A stretch of DNA of 64,000 bases. Origin: Paragonimus westermani. Its lineage: Eukaryota; Platyhelminthes; Trematoda; Plagiorchiida; Troglotrematidae. Positions 35,801-46,279 of the stretch are shown here, piece by piece. The position numbers and the translations under genes are program-made. The stretch spans positions 1 through 64,000 of the forward strand of contig QNGE01003003.1 of NCBI GenBank assembly GCA_008508345.1. The letters are read 5' to 3'. The first letter of the stretch is position 1. Each line of letters begins with the position of its first letter. Below the pieces are notes generated by a model that saw nothing but the letters and a program-made list of their open reading frames with translations, was not told the DNA's origin and made no database searches.

Positions 35801-38800
35801 CGATAACCTTCATTTGCCGTCTAAACTCGACTTACAAACGACGAATCGAATGCTAATGGCAAGAGACTCGCTTACCTGGCTCCTCGACTCTCGATCAGCC
35901 ATCCCCAACAAACCACACGGATTGCCATGACCCAACTTGAAAGTGACAAGCACAGAATTTATGCTCTAAATGTCAGTGCATCTAGCCACCCTCCTGGTAA
36001 CCCAATCAACAGCCGGAAACTACACAGGGCCGTTTGTGAAGCAGGTCACTGTGTTGACCAGCGTCCGGAATTTAACGCACTGGATGGTGACAGTTGCCAT
36101 GATGCTATCAAGGAGCTTTTCTATGCCTGAAACCTACCCACCGTTCAGAAGAATGCAAGACAAGGTAAATGTGACCTAGACCGATGACTACAACGGCATC
36201 ACCCATTAACAAATGGTGCATTAAAACAAGAATGTACTACCAGCTACGTTTGAAAGTAATGTACATCGTGGAGTAACCTCGTCAGAGAAGCGCGACGGCG
36301 TGGTGAAGCCAACAGGTTTAATTCAGCAGGAAGAGTGGAATATAAAATCATGAGAACGCATATACTAGTTAACCAGACTCATGAAAGCTTCTGTCCAAAT
36401 GGATAGGTCTGTATGTGGAACCCCCTAAATGAGGCCCAGTATACACGGTAGAACGGAACGGTGAGAGGAACCAAGTACACGGTAGTGAATTAGAAGAGTG
36501 ACACGATATGCTGGCGGAGCGAACCAGAAGATTATCGAGCCAAGAGTCAAAATTACATCAGGCAGAGAGTATCCATCGGTAATTGATAAGGAGACGAGGA
36601 ATCCAGAACGGTGGAGAAGTGTCGCAGCTTCGCTGGTCCGTAGTGCAGCACGACTCTAGTGCAAGAAACCTAAAGAACACGCCTCAACGCCAGGAAGACC
36701 GTAACTTAGAGGTGACATGGAGATATGTACATGCACCGCGCGGCAAGTGTCAACAAAAGGATTAGCGATGCATTACTGTCAACGGATATCGACACACGTC
36801 GGTCGTGCAAAATAACGTTTGCATTCGTGATTGTACACATTCATACACCTTGTAATGGACGTCCAGAAGTGAATAACTTCTCAGGCCAAGTGTCGGTTGA
36901 TGTCGCAATCGCAGGTATGGCCAATTTCTTGGCAACCAGCCGCTGCGGTTGGTAAGATCGTTCAGTAAAAGTAGGGATGAGGTAGCAACATGTAAGCGCA
37001 TGGCCTGAATCTGAACACGCGTTACAACAGGATCCACAGGAGCCAGGTCAACTAAAACAGCTGTGCCGCTCGCCTGAGGCTAGACCTGTCCCTAGGAAAG
37101 GGGCGTCACGTGGAACAGTGAGGCGCACGATTTCTACAGATGGTGCTAGGTAGAAATAACCTACAACTAGCGCGGGCTTGTTGCAGTTCACCATTCTACG
37201 GACGCATATATGCCACAGGTTACAGCACAGTCATCACTGTGGACGTTTCCCGCCAACGATATTCACAGTTGTGCGATCTAAAACCTAAGGCATGGCACCT
37301 CCAACCCAGCGAAATGACTTAAGCCGTCATTAGCTGTGACTACGTTATCGCGTGGTCATCATGGAACCAGTCCCAATTGTCAGCATTCGAAATGACTAAT
37401 GTATAAGTCAGCAGACGCTGTGACTGTATACACCTTACTCGACCCAAATAACTAGGTTAACAGTTGAAATTTTCAACTTTTCTACCGACACCATAAAATC
37501 ATTTGACACGTTACATGCAGAAAAACCGCCACGTCAAACAGTGGTAAGATTGATCATCATCACAGACAGCAATACAATAGTGGTTCTCATTGATGCCTAC
37601 TTATCACACAACCAAGGATAGAAAAGCAGACCCTGTACAGAAAGAAAGAAGAAAGGATAAGGGAAGGGACCTAAGTAGTAGGGATGGCTACGTCTATATT
37701 CAAACATTCAGCACGAAGGTGCCTACACCATGGAAACAAACAACGGAGCCATAGGATAGGTCGTACATACTCATTCGAAACTGTCTATTCAATCGGCAAT
37801 CAAAAGCCTTCGCAACGCTGCCTACAACAAAAATTAGAGAACGCGTCACATCCTCACTAGCCTCGAAGGCACGCCAGTCATAACGTTACAAACTGGTTGG
37901 GTAAAATTAACCAGACAAGCTATTCGACCAACAGATTCAAAAAGTCTGACTGAAGTAGTTAACGCAGAGTAAACTTTATACCAACGCTTTTACAACGCGC
38001 CGGTTATCCCATACAGATAAATTCTATTACTTACACAGCGCGGTATGATTTGCAACCTGTCAGTAGAAAAACCAGGGGTAACTGAAGGTGGTTGAAAAGG
38101 TACCGAAATACCGCGGGAAGTAGTCTAGTATGTGTCTGAGGTCGCTAAAAATATGACCTACCTTGATTTTTGGACGATGAGGCTTCAGTTCGCACTTCAA
38201 GATAGATTCGGTAAGTGAAACGCCTGACGGACTGAAGAATACAACAAAATCGGGTATGGGATTCCCTTCCTGTTGAAAAGCAATGAAATAGCGACTTGAG
38301 GACAGTCAGAAATGATGTCTAGTAGCTTCGCATACACAGGTTGCTCACGCATCACAAGTTCTCGAAAGATTCTAAGCGTTATTCAGGCAATTAAAACACA
38401 TTAAGGAGTCCTGACGATCAGATAACGATAGCGTGTTGGCAAACTGGAACGTTTGCACACAAAATCAATATCGTTAGCCAAGGATGACAGTGGGTTTTGC
38501 AAAACAGGACTGCGTATCTCACCGGATGACCAGTGAGGCAATACGTGGGCAAAGTTGGAAAATTGTACAACAGCAGTCGATGAGTTCGATAATATGTACC
38601 TCTCAGCAGCTGGATAATTTGGATAACACAAACGTCTCAGAATAACGTATCAGATATATAGAGCAACGAGTAACGAGAGTGCCTGAAACGACTTAGATGG
38701 ATAGTATGATATGACGGGTAAGCCTAAAGAACGTCCAGAAAGAATAGCTTCAAGAGTAACGTCCCTACATGTGCACCGGCCTAAACGAATGCAGATAAGT

Positions 38801-41800
38801 GGCTTATCAAAGGACAGTAGAAATATTTGGACATGTGTGAGGAGACCCAGTGAAGCGTTCAGCAACTTGGAAATGGGCGTTGAACAGTAGATAACGGATG
38901 GTACTTCAAAATATAAACAAGGAGATCACATCACGTCTCGTGTACCCGCCTGGGAAGAGTCTGACGTAACGACCATGCCGAAGGAAGACTGGTTTACACG
39001 TAACGAGGTAATATGCTAGAGATACCCTTCTACCGAGAATTCCGATGACCAAAGAAATAGTATGAATGCAGAAGGGGAAGCTCCGGCAAATGTAGGAACA
39101 TTTCGATTTGTAAGTAAGCTGATCACTTATGGTTAGAAAAAATATCAGAGTTCTGTTAAAAGGGTAAGGAATTATTGTACGGTTTTGCCCAGTACTGAAG
39201 GAAGGCGATCGTTAAGCAACAGACACTGTTACAAAGACAAAGTAGACTGGTAATAATATCCTCTACAGTATAATGCTTATTCATATTTTGGACATACCGC
39301 AAAAGACAATCACATGCGCCCCGTATGTCTGGAAAAGTGGCGTCACCACTCACAACGCTTACATTCCTTTTCGTGTTCCTTAGGACTGATCGCTGCAGAG
39401 ACATTCATCCAACAATATGTTAAGTTTGGCGCAAACATACAAGTGGTTGAATTAAGAAGGAGTGATGAATACTCACTGCGACGTTTCAAATGTGCAACGG
39501 TTACATATACATAAACGCGTTACCAACGACCAGTCAGAACGACAGATTGTCAATAATTGGACGCAAGTCACACACGTTTGTAGCTGTCGCATTTGAACAG
39601 ACTTTGAACACTTAACGGAGACTGTGAGACTAGAAAGTAACTTATGAAGAATAACCTACAACAATTATTAAGTAGCTAACTGCGTTTATGTTGTCATGTA
39701 ACACTACCTTGACCTATTGTACACACTGCTACATTTATCTGTTCGGCCCACACAAGAAACCTATAAAACATATTTTTTAGGAAACCCAGTGCGGTGCGTA
39801 GAAACAGTCCGTTCGTCATAACGTTTCCAGTTGATCAAGGTTTGGAAAAAACATATCATGTCCTAAATGATTTCGAGCCCATCATTTTAAGAGTCGAATC
39901 ATATTCTGCTCATTCAGTAAGTAAATTATCCCTCAATGTCACAACCGTTAACGAGGCACACTTATCCTGCTGAAATTCTGTATCTGTTGTCGCCTTTGTC
40001 CATATAACTAATGACAGTACTCTCAACAAATAGATCTAATACCATTCCCTTTCGTCCTGTCTTTCCATTTGAGTAACAGACGTTGCGAAATGAAGTCTGA
40101 CGTCATTCTTTAAAGTGCGCAGCCCCCTCTTACTGTTCACACATACACACTCAATGTGTCCCATGCAGTCAACCATTCCCGTGAGTAGGCTTGGTCATGC
40201 AACCCGTTGGCACGTATACCTTCAAGGGTGGTATTCTGATCGCAAAAGACGGCTTGGAAACAGTCTGGTGCCAGGCGTTCGTTGGAAGATACGTGAAAAA
40301 TCACAACAACCGTCAGCATAATTTAATACATCTCTTGCCGGTTATGCAGAGCTAGTCTTCTTCTCAAGATATTTCAAACACATAAGCTTCCGACTGTTGC
40401 TCCCGGCTCCTGGTCTTCCGCGCGTTAGGAGCTGTCAGCAGTTCCACATGAGTCGTTATTCCCCATACTTGCCATATTACTCGACAGTGCTGCTCAGTAT
40501 TAAACAACAATTCAAGCCTCTCTTAAAGGGCCTATTCATTTTTCGGAACTGCATTTAATCAGTGGGGCATGTTATCATCGGAACACGTAACGTAGGTGAG
40601 CAGTATTCAGTCTACCGTTGTTCTGCGCAATAATCGCAATTAAGATCATCCCATTTCCGCCATAAAGACGTACCACACAGTCAATAGGATTCACCTGGAT
40701 TCGATCAATCATAAACTCTCAACCTAAGCATGCACACACAGAACTCAACTTATACAGCCCAGTCAATAAGACATTCCGGTACATCTAATTCCACTTCAGG
40801 TACACGCAATCTGACTCGAAGTGAGGATATAAAAAGGTTGTATAATTCATTGACAGTACTTGTTGATTTTATACCAGCGGTGTAACATACAAAAAATAGA
40901 TTGAAGAAAAGTTGCTCGCTAGCAGATACGACCTACCGGTGAGCGAGCCATTGGATTAGTCGAGCAGAAGGAAGTAACATCACAGTATAGTTGAAAATTT
41001 AAACCAGCCTGTCGGTCGACTGAGATTTGACGATGCGTGACCGCTGTCTGGCTCACAATTTTAACGGTGACCGGTTTGTGACAACAACGGATACTGGTAC
41101 GTCCCAATAGACATTTCATTTTAAACACGCCACCCAATGAACTGGTGTTCTTGTTCAACTATCCAGCCCGAACAAGCAAATGATTCAATCAGCAGATCGC
41201 AAACAACGACGTTCACTCTTTGAAAAGCTATGCGCTCCCTGTTACAACGTGACGTAAAGTAGTTAGCTATCCACACACACACACACACACACAGTTGGAA
41301 ACGTAACAATTTGATCTGTGATATACATTGGAATAATTGACTGGAGTTTAACTAGGTGGTTCTCACGTATGTACATGGATAGATGTACCCGGGTTTATTG
41401 AAAAGGATGCCTCACATGGGAAGGAGCATTTGAATTGGTGACAACATGAGTTATTAGAATTTACGGATGGGTCGCATGGCACAACTGATAGTCTCACCTG
41501 CCTAACCTCGCAATCCCAAGCTGAAAATTTGATTATATGCGTCTTCCTGAAGGTGAAGCTGTATAGAGCTAGTGCTTGCGTACGCTCCTGCATACTGCTG
41601 ATAAAACACAACTAGCTTCTGGTCACAACAGCGGATAAAAAATGTACAAATATGGAAGCAAGTGACCGGTGTAGGCAACAATTCAGTACTGAATAAACTT
41701 ACCGCTCCCTAGTGACTACTACGATTCAAATCTAGCACTCGAACATTGCCACGGTGTGTAATTATTGCTCATCTAGGCTGGCGGGAGAGAACACTGCCCA

Positions 41801-42797
41801 GAAGGGAGTCGGCAACTGTTTAAATACGGAGGTATTCACTACCGGGAAACTTCCTTTACCCAGAAGAATTCTCGAGTACAGTGAATGGTGATGGCAGGTG
41901 ACGTTTACGGTATCGGCAAAAACGACCAGTCAAGTTTGCCACTTCTTAACCGAAGTCACAGCAATAAAATCCTTGACATCTCACTAAAGTGGTGGCTTAC
42001 CGCCCCGTGTTTTTATACTCCTTCTTCAAGTGTACGTGTATACTACCAGTCGATGTAAGATAAAACAAAATGTGATTTAGAAGAAGCAAACTTACGCACA
42101 AATTGAGCCGAACGCGCTCCTTCATACTTTCTTTCTCATACGAAGAATAGGCAATCACTACGTTAACCTTGATATCTAGAAATAAACGAGGAATAAAATA
42201 ATGTATACCATTTTTTTCCAGGTGTCTCGGTATATCTTCTCGATGCAACTGTCCAGCAGGGAAAAATATGGGCTTCGAGAGCACTGGGAGCAATTAATTT
42301 GGGTCGATGGCTTACCAGAACCGAAGCTGCTTACAATGTACTTGGCCAGAGACTCGGCGTCACCTGACTGAGCACCCTTAGGTGAGAATCCAGCTTTTTT
42401 GGCTTGATGTTATAAATCACGAGGCAAACGGAGCATTAATTACCTTGAAGTTCGGTTGAAGGACCCACCACAAAGCATAAATCCGAACTTTGACCTACAG
42501 GTGTGCAAGCTCTAATGTAACGCTTACCTTTTATTCCAGCCTTCGTGATGGCGGTAACTGCGCGAGGACTAGTGAGCACGATAGCACTGTGATTCTCTCT
42601 CCATGACAGATAACTGGCCAGTTCAGAAGTATGGTAACGAAAATCGAGCGTCTCGATGAGATCAGCACGAAAACCTGCATTAGAAAGAATCTTATCATAA
42701 GGTGAGAAAGACTCGAGTCGCCGCTCACTTGAACATAGGGATCATCCTGAGGTCCTGAAGCTTCTTCACTGACAGATTTCAACAGCAGCACATACAT
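32687..42797 (-). CDS. UROS: Uroporphyrinogen-III synthase, complete eight-exon gene
   Basis: Eight minus-strand exons (42729-42797, 42528-42690, 42444-42494, 42316-42402, 42209-42283, 42096-42175, 38162-38269, 32687-32815) join in phase through GT/AG sites to 253 residues plus stop; the animal enzyme has about 265. It cyclises hydroxymethylbilane to uroporphyrinogen III with D-ring inversion, the fourth cytosolic step of haem synthesis. Visible family features in order: start MYVLLLKSV; ETLDF; IVLTSPRAV; CFVVGPST; GDAESLAKYI; IFFPAGQLHREDIP; VVIAYSSY; VVFFSPSGV; LVAMGRATSARLKDLGI; SPKPASLL. The chosen start puts Met directly before the conserved VLLLK strand. Introns 1-5 are 38, 33, 41, 32 and 33 nt; introns 6 and 7 are 3,826 and 5,346 nt. 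A gypsy LTR remnant lies about 190 bp upstream. No break is seen, so it is probably functional. Confidence 0.95.
32816..38161 (-). other. UROS intron 7
   Basis: 5,346 nt, no transposon recognised. Two longer plus-strand frames (34129-34503, 124 codons; 34890-35165, 91 codons) have no recognisable domain and are probably chance. Confidence 0.75.
38162..38269 (-). CDS. UROS: UROS exon 7
   Basis: Acceptor CTTTTCAACAG, donor GTAGGT, 36 codons, phase 0 at both ends. Encodes EGNPIPDFVVFFSPSGV and a helix ending HRPKIK. FFSPSG is the family's most conserved active-site motif. It lies 3.8 kb downstream of exon 6. Confidence 0.94.
38270..42095 (-). other. UROS intron 6
   Basis: 3,826 nt. Holds a (CA)n repeat at 41272-41293 and, on the opposite strand, an exon-like segment at 39781-39916 (see findings). 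Otherwise nothing recognised. Confidence 0.75.
41272..41293. repeat. (CA)n microsatellite
   Basis: Twenty-two bases of perfect CA repeat inside UROS intron 6. Confidence 0.95.
42096..42175 (-). CDS. UROS: UROS exon 6
   Basis: Acceptor GTTTATTTCTAG after a 33-nt intron, donor GTAAGT. Encodes DIKVNVVIAYSSYEKESMKE then RVRLNLC, ending in phase 0. The VxxYxx strand is where other members carry the conserved VY-T segment. Confidence 0.9.
42209..42283 (-). CDS. UROS: UROS exon 5
   Basis: Acceptor TTGCTCCCAG after a 32-nt intron, donor GTATAC. Encodes VLSKPIFFPAGQLHREDIPR then HLEKN; the F-P-x-G-x-L-x-R-x-x-x-P pattern is the conserved glycine loop of this enzyme family. Confidence 0.93.
42316..42402 (-). 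CDS. UROS: UROS exon 4
   Basis: Acceptor AACATCAAG after a 41-nt intron. Encodes KKAGFSPKGAQSGDAESLAK then YIVSSFGS. An upstream GTAAGC inside the exon was rejected as donor because only the later GTAAGCC restores the frame of exon 5. Confidence 0.92.
42444..42494 (-). CDS. UROS: UROS exon 3 (51 nt)
   Basis: Acceptor CACCTGTAG, donor GTAATT. Encodes GQSSDLCFVVGPSTELQ with split codons at both ends; VVGPST is the conserved strand and turn of the second domain (VVG-x-x-T). Confidence 0.92.
42528..42690 (-). CDS. UROS: UROS exon 2
   Basis: Acceptor ATGATAAG after a 38-nt intron; 54 codons plus one base. Contains FRADLIETLDFRYH and NHSAIVLTSPRAV. A different acceptor nearby (CTAATGCAG) was discarded because it gives the wrong frame. 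Donor G|GTAAGC. Confidence 0.93.
42729..42797 (-). CDS. UROS: UROS exon 1
   Basis: Starts with ATG at 42797; MYVLLLKSVSEEASGPQ then DDPYVQ, phase 0, donor GTGAGC. The VLLLK strand and DPY motif align with the start of animal uroporphyrinogen-III synthases. An AG preceded by CATTCCCTT about 30 nt upstream could be a trans- or cis-splice acceptor for the 5' leader (inference). Confidence 0.92.
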
Positions 42798-42989
42798 CGT
42801 TCGTGTGAAAAGTAGCCAATTTCCAGCTATCAAGGGAATGAGTTTGTGCAAATTCCACAGGCAAAACAGGAATAATCATAAATCAAATGAATCATATCAC
42901 TTGAGAGCTGTTGGACTTTTAACTTGGCAGGAAGAACGGGAAAACATGAACAATATGCAAGATAGACAAATGAACTCAGAAGCTGAAGG

Positions 42990-43172
42990 GGAAACGTAGC
43001 AGCTATTAGGAGCACCAAGACGGATCGTACCCACTGGATACTTTCAATCAGTGTAGTGGAACTCCAAACTAACGCACCTTCACGAACTATCGTGAACCAG
43101 TTCCTTTTATTTTCATCACCTTTAAGCCTCGCGCTCATACCCAAGCTTTGTATAGTGTTTAGATTCACTATA
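42990..43172 (+). repeat. Gypsy LTR remnant, related to LTR at 1253/6992
   Basis: About 180 nt align with the reverse complement of the 392-bp LTR, with blocks such as GGATCGTA, GTGTAGTGGAA, CAACGCACCTTCAC-equivalent, CTCGCGCTCAT and the LTR end CACTATA. It is much more diverged than the two LTRs of the complete element. The left half of the LTR is not recognisable. It lies upstream of the UROS start codon and points away from it. Confidence 0.8.
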
Positions 43173-43177
43173 TAAAT

Positions 43178-43190
43178 TGGTGATTACCGA
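43178..43190 (+). promoter_or_regulatory. Primer-binding site remnant of gypsy fragment
   Basis: TGGTGATTACCGA begins five bases after the LTR end, the same spacing as in the complete element, and shares TGGTGA and CCGA with its primer site. Confidence 0.6.
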
Positions 43191-43214
43191 CCACCTCCGT
43201 CTATGAAAGGCCCC

Positions 43215-43560
43215 TGTGGACTTTTGGGGACCGTCAATCATTGTTGCTTTATCCCCAGCTGCTGTAAGGTATGGAAGCCACTGACCGATCTGCCGCAGGA
43301 TAACCACAAAAAATTCGTTTTCACCCACCCAAGCCATCGCCGCATTCACAATCGTCAAACAGATGAACACCACATCCCTCGGTTATCTGAGCCACGACGA
43401 TCATGCACGGTTAGTTTTGAAGACCGACGCATCTCAGTGTTCTTGGTGCTGTTTTGCAGCAATTGTCGATGACTGAAGTCATCGGCAATCAAGTCCGACT
43501 GTCGTCCTTTTTCACCCGGAAGCTACAGCCTGCTCAATAAGCGGCGCAACGAAAACGAGG
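43215..43560 (+). pseudogene. RNase H remnant of gypsy pol joined to an LTR end
   Basis: Plus-strand pieces in changing frames: KPLTDLPQDNHKKFVFT (connection), YLSHDDHARLVLKTDASQCS (RNase H start with the catalytic Asp), then SSFFTRKLQPAQ. It starts only about 60-70 nt after the primer site, so gag, protease and RT are deleted. Similar to the pol of the element at 1253-7383. Confidence 0.75.
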
Positions 43561-44022
43561 AGTTGACATACAAGAAAGAGGACACAAAAAGCGCATAAGC
43601 GGGCACTTTAAAAACGCTATGAAAAGCAGCACAAAACATGTTGAGGGACCAGTAAATGCGTGATTCCCAAACACGCTTCCTTTTGACTCTTTCTCCGCCG
43701 CGGAGGTAGGTCGAAATATTTATGCATTCAACGAAATGGGGACTTTAGGCAGCTACAAGGTGACTGCAACAACCAACGTACAACGCGGCATACTCATACA
43801 TACAATTATACCGTGCGGGGGTAATGCAGCTTTCGAAGGTTAACCGTTACTTATTTCACGATAAGGTTTACATCTACTGAAAAACACGAATCAGCCGATT
43901 CATCCGTCCCTAGAGATGGAGTAGAAATAAGATACGGGGCGGTGCAGGAAGGAGGATGATTATGAACGATGTTGGCGGACAAAATGTGAAGTGTACGTCA
44001 AGCACGCCTGGCGGTTGAGCAG
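43561..44022. other. No gene recognised
   Basis: Spacer between the gypsy remnant and the exon-like segment. A frame continuous with that segment is open back to a TGA near 43987, so its 5' border could be further left. Confidence 0.4.
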
Positions 44023-44187
44023 GTTTTCGAAGCATACGAAGCATTTGAAAAAAGTAAAGACACTCAAGTAACACTCTCCCACCTGGTTCCCATGAATGCG
44101 CTCGAATTCGTGCCCATATCTGATTCGGATGAGATTAGGACTAGGCTGAGATCGGCCATTGCAATGCGCAGCAACCTCTCGGAACGG
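44023..44187 (+). CDS. Unidentified host exon
   Basis: Fifty-five codons, phase 0 at both ends, between acceptor GGTTGAGCAG and donor GTAAGC. Begins VFEAYEAFEKSKDTQVTLSH and ends LRSAIAMRSNLSER; mixed charged and helical, resembling a cytosolic protein rather than a transposon. I do not recognise the family, and no partner exon was found in either direction. It would belong to a gene divergent from UROS. Confidence 0.45.
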
Positions 44188-44749
44188 GTAAGCGACCGGC
44201 GGCCACAGGGATCATTCTGGTTGGTTGAGAGTGGTTGTGGCGTCCGTTTGAAAGCCGATTAACGATGATGCTTCACGATGAATGGAAGAACACTGAATTT
44301 CCTATGAACCTACAAGTTGCTTGCAACAATCGTGGGTGAACCACCCGTAATGTTGCCCTTCTTTAAAGCTAGCAGTGTTTGGGCGACCAGCATACGACCA
44401 AAATTAAACAGTTACAGAGCATTATCTCAGCAGTTCGTTTCTGTATTTTGTGCCATTGAATTTCCACATCTACTTCGCCCGTAATGACCCATGTACGTGG
44501 GTAATTCGACCCTCCACTCACCTGGAGTATCCAGTTAGCTCAACTAAAAAAATTGTCAGCCTGTGCCCAGATGGTATGAAGCTGGCTGCAAATGCGTCCG
44601 AATCGAATGCTTTTTAGGAGGACATTCGAAAAATCTGATTGAAAGTTGAAGTGGGATTTGCCGCTGAATGTTCCAGAAAGCCATATCTCCGCTAATGCTC
44701 TCCATTCCATCCCCAGGTATCAAAGGGATGTAGATGGACAGAAAATCAC

Positions 44750-45350
44750 ATTAGCAACTAAACAGCAAAAGACAGATGAGTATCAGAGTCACTAGTACGT
44801 TTACCTTGTCCGCCCATTGTGTTGCGGCTGCGACAAAAGCGCGGCGGGTGTTATGCCCACTGAAATCCGCGATCGTCAACCCATGTCTAACGGTGTTCAT
44901 CCCACTGTACCTGGCCATGGTTCGCCTCAACCCGGAATACTGTGCCCAGGCCTGATCATCATACCGCACAAAGGATATTGCTATGTTCGAAACAACACAA
45001 AGGCTCGCCAAACGCATGGAATGGGGTATTAAGGATCTAAACTACCAAGACCGACTAAGTTCGTTGAACTTATTACCGCTAGAACGCCGGAAGGCATGAG
45101 GGCCCTTGCCAAAGTGTACAAAACTATCCACCACATAGGCACAAGTCCTCTTGCAAGTTTGTTTGTGATAGGCCAGAACAGAGATTTGATAGGTCATGGG
45201 TTTTCAGTTAGGAAAACAAGATCACGATTGGTTGTTCGAGCGGACTTTTCACCAGCGGGGTAGTCAGCTCCTGGAGCAAATTGCCTACAAAGATTGTAAA
45301 GACCTCGAGCGTGGATGTACTTAAAAGAGAGCTAGACAAATGTTGTAAAA
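44750..45350 (+). pseudogene. LINE (CR1-like) ORF2 C-terminus, 5'-truncated
   Basis: Plus-strand frames encode the post-RT tail of a LINE pol: AATKARRVLCPLKSAI, VFIPLYLAMVRLNPEYCAQA, then in other frames DIAMFETTQRLAKRM, WGIKDLNYQDRLSSLNLLPL and ERRKA. Similar to the tail of the intact LINE (RPLLEYANQVVY, VERVQRAAIKMV) but from a different family. Several stops; the RT palm is absent. Confidence 0.82.
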
Positions 45351-45759
45351 GCCCTTTTTCTACTTTGTACTAATCGAATTATGAATACAGCTTAGCCGTC
45401 CAGAGCAACCAGAAATTGTTATTTCCAGTCCTTTATTCTTATCCTTGAACCGCCACTGAACTCATTCGCATCGACGGAAAACGCAGGCTGGTCGGTCGAA
45501 AACGAAATTAATTCATCCTGTCTTCCATTGAAACAACTTCATTTCTTCCTATCGACATTTGAGAACTTCATGAATACCTTTTTAGAGAATGTGCATCAAT
45601 TCTTCCAATAAGCCCGACGAGATCCGATATGTGCTGCCGCATGCATGAGTGTAACTTTTAGAGAACACTTTCGCGTACATACTGAAGAATTACAGCCGTT
45701 TCAGTCAATGGACAGTCGCTTGACAGCGGTGACAAATTGAAAGCCAGCCAATTTCTTCA
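45351..45759. other. No gene recognised
   Basis: Spacer between the LINE remnant and the second gypsy element. Confidence 0.5.
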
Positions 45760-46035
45760 TAGACTGGTTTAGTTTCCTTTGACATTTTATTGTGCAGTTC
45801 GACACTTCCTGCTGAAGCATGTTTGTTTACTCCAATTGTATATCCCATTTCCGTGGGTATGGAAACCGTTCACTTGTCCGTTCCGTGCGCTACGCACAGG
45901 ATACTTGCTGGCTGTACACTGTCTTACTCTTCGGTTCTGGCAATACATAGAGTACAGCGCTGTTTGTTGCCCTCTGACTTATCGCCATTGGGAAGATCAC
46001 CTAACCTAGAGTGAGACTTTGTGGCAGCGTTCCGA
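45760..46035 (+). repeat. 5' LTR of second gypsy element
   Basis: The core 45819-45951 is identical to 50717-50849, and the match continues with one mismatch to 45967. The flanks are weakly similar. Compared with the right copy it has about 52 extra bases before a shared TGTGGCAG-GTTCC block (46020-46033). Confidence 0.78.
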
Positions 46036-46279
46036 CATACTGGTAAGTCCGACGAATATATTTTTGCTGAAATCTGGTTCGCTATTTCTATCCCACGATC
46101 CGGCTCATGTCTTCCGCGCATTTTTGTTCCACTTCATTTGGTGAGTCAGTTCCTTGGTGCGAGCTGTCTTTATATAGCATTCTTTTTCATCTTTACCAAC
46201 TGCATTGTCACACTCTTAAAATATTAAGTCTGGTTAAAACTTCCCATTTAGTAGCACGTTTTATATTCCCGTTTTTACG

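Larger units (their letters stand above)
42176..42728 (-). other. Cluster of five mini-introns in UROS
   Basis: Introns 42691-42728 (38 nt), 42495-42527 (33), 42403-42443 (41), 42284-42315 (32) and 42176-42208 (33), each with GT...AG ends. Their positions are fixed by frame and by continuity of the protein family pattern. Introns this small at the 5' end of genes are known from schistosomes, which supports a fluke origin. Confidence 0.92.

Noticed and set aside
41272..41293. (CA)n tract as a regulatory element
   Set aside because: A simple microsatellite in an intron; nothing links it to a function.
42531..42851. 106-codon minus-strand frame as a gene of its own
   Set aside because: It runs through UROS exon 1, the first mini-intron and then exon 2 in the wrong frame. 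The spliced model explains the sequence better.
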